Positions 58,299-60,433 of a DNA stretch of 60,433 nucleotides are shown one piece after another (the stretch's first letter is position 1; every line of letters starts with the position of its first letter). The notes under the pieces were generated by a model. It searched no databases, was not told the origin of the DNA, and saw only the letters and a list, made by a program, of their open reading frames with translations. The stretch comes from Pseudomonadales bacterium. Lineage in GTDB: Bacteria; Pseudomonadota; Gammaproteobacteria; Pseudomonadales; Azotimanducaceae. Location: contig JAHRWB010000153.1 in assembly GCA_019090385.1 (NCBI GenBank), positions 1 through 60,433 on the forward strand, read 5' to 3'. Made by a program: the position numbers and the translations under genes.

Positions 58299-59743
58299 CC
58301 TGGGAAACCGTCATCGGACTTGAAATACATGTTCAATTGGCAACTAACAGCAAAATATTCTCTGGCGCCAGCACGCGCTTCGGTGCTCAGCCAAATACCC
58401 AGGCCTGCGCAGTTGATCTGGCCATGCCTGGCGTATTACCCGTACTTAATAAGCAAGCCATTTCCCATGCCCTGACTTTTGGGCTGGCTATAAATGCAGA
58501 GATCGGATTACATTCCACCTTCGACAGAAAAAACTACTTTTACCCCGATCTACCCAAAGGGTATCAAATTACACAGTTTCAACATCCCATCGTGGGTAGA
58601 GGCTCGGTGGAAGTTATTCTTGAAGATGGAAGCCATATCAATGTGGGTATCACCCGGGCACATTTAGAAGAAGATGCCGGGAAATCTGTGCACGAAAATA
58701 TGCCAGGCTTAACCGGCATCGACCTCAATAGAGCCGGCACGCCCCTGCTTGAAATAGTTTCCGAACCAGATATGCACAGCGCCCAGCAGGCGGTTGCCTA
58801 TTTCAAAAAAATGCATGCGCTGGTTAAATACCTGCGTATTTGTGATGGCAATCTTAACGAAGGCAGCATGCGCTGCGATGCCAACGTATCCATTCGCAAA
58901 TCTGGCGATACTACGCTGGGGGTACGTACCGAAATCAAAAACCTTAATTCTTTTCGTTTTCTTGAAAAAGCTATCAACTACGAAATTGAAAGACAAATAG
59001 AATTGCTGGAAAGCGGACAAAAAATTCAGCAAGCAACCTTGCTTTACGACGCCGACCGAAACGAAACCCGTCCAATGCGCAGCAAGGAAACATCAGAGGA
59101 CTATCGATACTTCCCCGATCCGGATTTACTGCCCATTCTGATCACACAGGCTGATATTGATGTACTCAAAAAACTCACGCCGGAACTACCCGACCAGCGC
59201 AGACTGCGCTTTCAGGAAACACTGGCATTGTCGGAATATGATGCTAACTGGTTGACCGCAGATCCGGACATTGCGGACTACTACGAAGCCACGGTAGAGC
59301 AATGTAATAATACCAAGCTCAGTGCCAACTGGGTTATGGGTGAACTTAGTGCTGTATTAAACCGCCAGGAACTGCCCATTACATCGGCACCCATTACTGC
59401 CAAACAACTAGGACAAATTATTAGCAAAATTGCCGACGACACCATATCGGGCAAAATCGCTAAACAAATATTCGATGACATTACCCGACAAGCAGACCCA
59501 TCCGTTGATGTAAACGAATTCATAAAGCAAAATGGCCTCACTCAAATGAATGACGAGAGCCAGATCAATGATATTGTTGACCAAACCATTCTTGCCAACC
59601 CGGATCAAGTCCAACAATTCCGTGATGGCAAGCACAAAGTTATGGGTTATCTGGTCGGCCAGGTCATGAAACAATCCCAGGGCAAAGCCAACCCCAAACA
59701 AGTAAGTGAAATGTTGACTGCCAAACTCAAAACTCAGCCATAA
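58295..59743 (+). CDS. gatB: Asp/Glu-tRNA amidotransferase subunit GatB
   Basis: GatB activates the misacylated tRNA and transfers the amide. The 482-residue protein has the signature [15 protein letters not shown] at 8-22, EEDAGK near 130, [15 protein letters not shown] and [12 protein letters not shown], and the C-terminal helical YqeY-like tail with [12 protein letters not shown]. Its 3' end overlaps the convergent DUF1499 gene by 17 bp. Confidence 0.98.
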   Translation: MTWETVIGLEIHVQLATNSKIFSGASTRFGAQPNTQACAVDLAMPGVLPVLNKQAISHALTFGLAINAEIGLHSTFDRKNYFYPDLPKGYQITQFQHPIVGRGSVEVILEDGSHINVGITRAHLEEDAGKSVHENMPGLTGIDLNRAGTPLLEIVSEPDMHSAQQAVAYFKKMHALVKYLRICDGNLNEGSMRCDANVSIRKSGDTTLGVRTEIKNLNSFRFLEKAINYEIERQIELLESGQKIQQATLLYDADRNETRPMRSKETSEDYRYFPDPDLLPILITQADIDVLKKLTPELPDQRRLRFQETLALSEYDANWLTADPDIADYYEATVEQCNNTKLSANWVMGELSAVLNRQELPITSAPITAKQLGQIISKIADDTISGKIAKQIFDDITRQADPSVDVNEFIKQNGLTQMNDESQINDIVDQTILANPDQVQQFRDGKHKVMGYLVGQVMKQSQGKANPKQVSEMLTAKLKTQP

Positions 59744-60433
59744 ACTGAAGAATGCGCTTGGCGTTTACACCCAGGTCGCTCTGACCTACCCGAGAAACCG
59801 AATGTAAATCAATCACCGAACCCTCGCTAGTGGCGCGAATACGCACCACCAGGTCATCCTTAAAACCAAACAGCAAACTGGTGGCTGTGGCTTCGACACG
59901 CATCTCATCGTAATCCGAATTGATAATTTCAAGACCCATGTTTGCTAATACTTCTTCTGTGCGCTCCATGCTGGCCACGGTATCCAGAGAAGTTTCCAGG
60001 GGTATCACTCCAGGGTAGGCACTCGATTGCAACTCACCCAGCACATCGACATCGTATTCCACCGGATTGTCACCTATACGTAATGCAAGCACCTTGTCAA
60101 AAACAGGTGCATTGATCTGATCCGTGGAAATATTGTGAATAGCAGGAACAGATGTGGCTTTTTGATACTGCAAAAACATACCTGCGATCACCAGTAAACC
60201 CACCATGCTGCAGACCACCATAGCTTTCACCTCCTGGGTATAACCTTTTCTCACACTCACAACACAGCCGGCAAGGCCACCTACAAAGCCTATAAATGCC
60301 AGCATAATTCCACCAGCCAAAAATAAAAATCCCAGTTCAAAGGACCAGAGCCCCAGCCTGGTACCCGCTACAGACAGTATCATCAGCAACACCGCTATCC
60401 AGGTACCCAATTTTATCGCCCTTGACCACCACA
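59727..60433 (-). CDS. DUF1499 membrane protein, 5' end off the window
   Basis: The readable frame continues upstream to the window edge (WWSRAIK before the first possible in-window start), so the true start is probably outside. Two or three N-terminal membrane segments lead into the DUF1499 domain, marked by [24 protein letters not shown] and [25 protein letters not shown]. The function is unknown. Confidence 0.8.
   Translation of the reverse strand, partial: WWSRAIKLGTWIAVLLMILSVAGTRLGLWSFELGFLFLAGGIMLAFIGFVGGLAGCVVSVRKGYTQEVKAMVVCSMVGLLVIAGMFLQYQKATSVPAIHNISTDQINAPVFDKVLALRIGDNPVEYDVDVLGELQSSAYPGVIPLETSLDTVASMERTEEVLANMGLEIINSDYDEMRVEATATSLLFGFKDDLVVRIRATSEGSVIDLHSVSRVGQSDLGVNAKRILQFMAEF

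Overview
The window is a chromosomal housekeeping segment from a gammaproteobacterium. Gene order from secA (left edge, minus strand) through dcw, rnpB, rsmI-lpoA, sspAB, petABC, rplM-rpsI, zapE, algW, hisDG, ibaG-mla, kdsC-lptCAB, rpoN-hpf-ptsN-rapZ-ptsO, pmbA-darP-tldD, yhdP-rng-maf-mreDCB to gatCAB follows the arrangement I recall for Pseudomonas aeruginosa, in an AT-richer sequence. This points to a Pseudomonadales/Cellvibrionales-type organism with a meso-DAP, Gram-negative envelope and an aerobic bc1 chain. I see no phage, insertion sequence, tRNA, CRISPR array or defence island.

Layout: 1-3.1 kb, secA (apparent one-base frameshift, 3' end off the window) and an M23 peptidase; 3.2-17.7 kb, dciA-like gene, lpxC and the dcw cluster (ftsZ-A-Q, murC, ftsW, murD, mraY, murE, ftsI, ftsL, rsmH, mraZ) behind an MraZ-box promoter; 18 kb, RNase P RNA; 18.4-22.1 kb, rsmI diverging from lpoA-yraN-dolP; 22.2-26.9 kb, sspAB, petABC, rplM-rpsI; 27.1-31.6 kb, zapE, algW, hisD, hisG; 31.7-36.2 kb, ibaG, mlaBCDEF and a CaCA exchanger; 36.3-38.9 kb, kdsC-lptCAB; 39-44 kb, rpoN-hpf-ptsN-rapZ-ptsO-mgtE; 44-47.5 kb, pmbA, darP, tldD; 47.5-56.4 kb, yhdP, rng, maf, mreDCB; 56.5-59.7 kb, gatCAB; right edge, a DUF1499 membrane protein. 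Functionally the window is mostly cell-envelope building: peptidoglycan precursors, septation, elongation, LPS assembly, phospholipid transport and the Sec motor.

Three things stand out. (1) Genes normally embedded in these neighbourhoods (murF, murG, ddl, diaA, hisC, murA, kdsD) are absent, and the flanking genes inside the dcw cluster are joined by intact ATGA/TGATG overlaps with no visible remnant. (2) A dispersed tandem repeat with core TAAACAGCCCTGAGC and 23-24 bp period forms three intergenic arrays, each starting at a stop codon; algW and hisD both end in a KQP-stop encoded by the repeat itself. (3) mreC appears to start at an ATT codon behind a strong Shine-Dalgarno. Functions rest on family recognition by eye; no database search was run.
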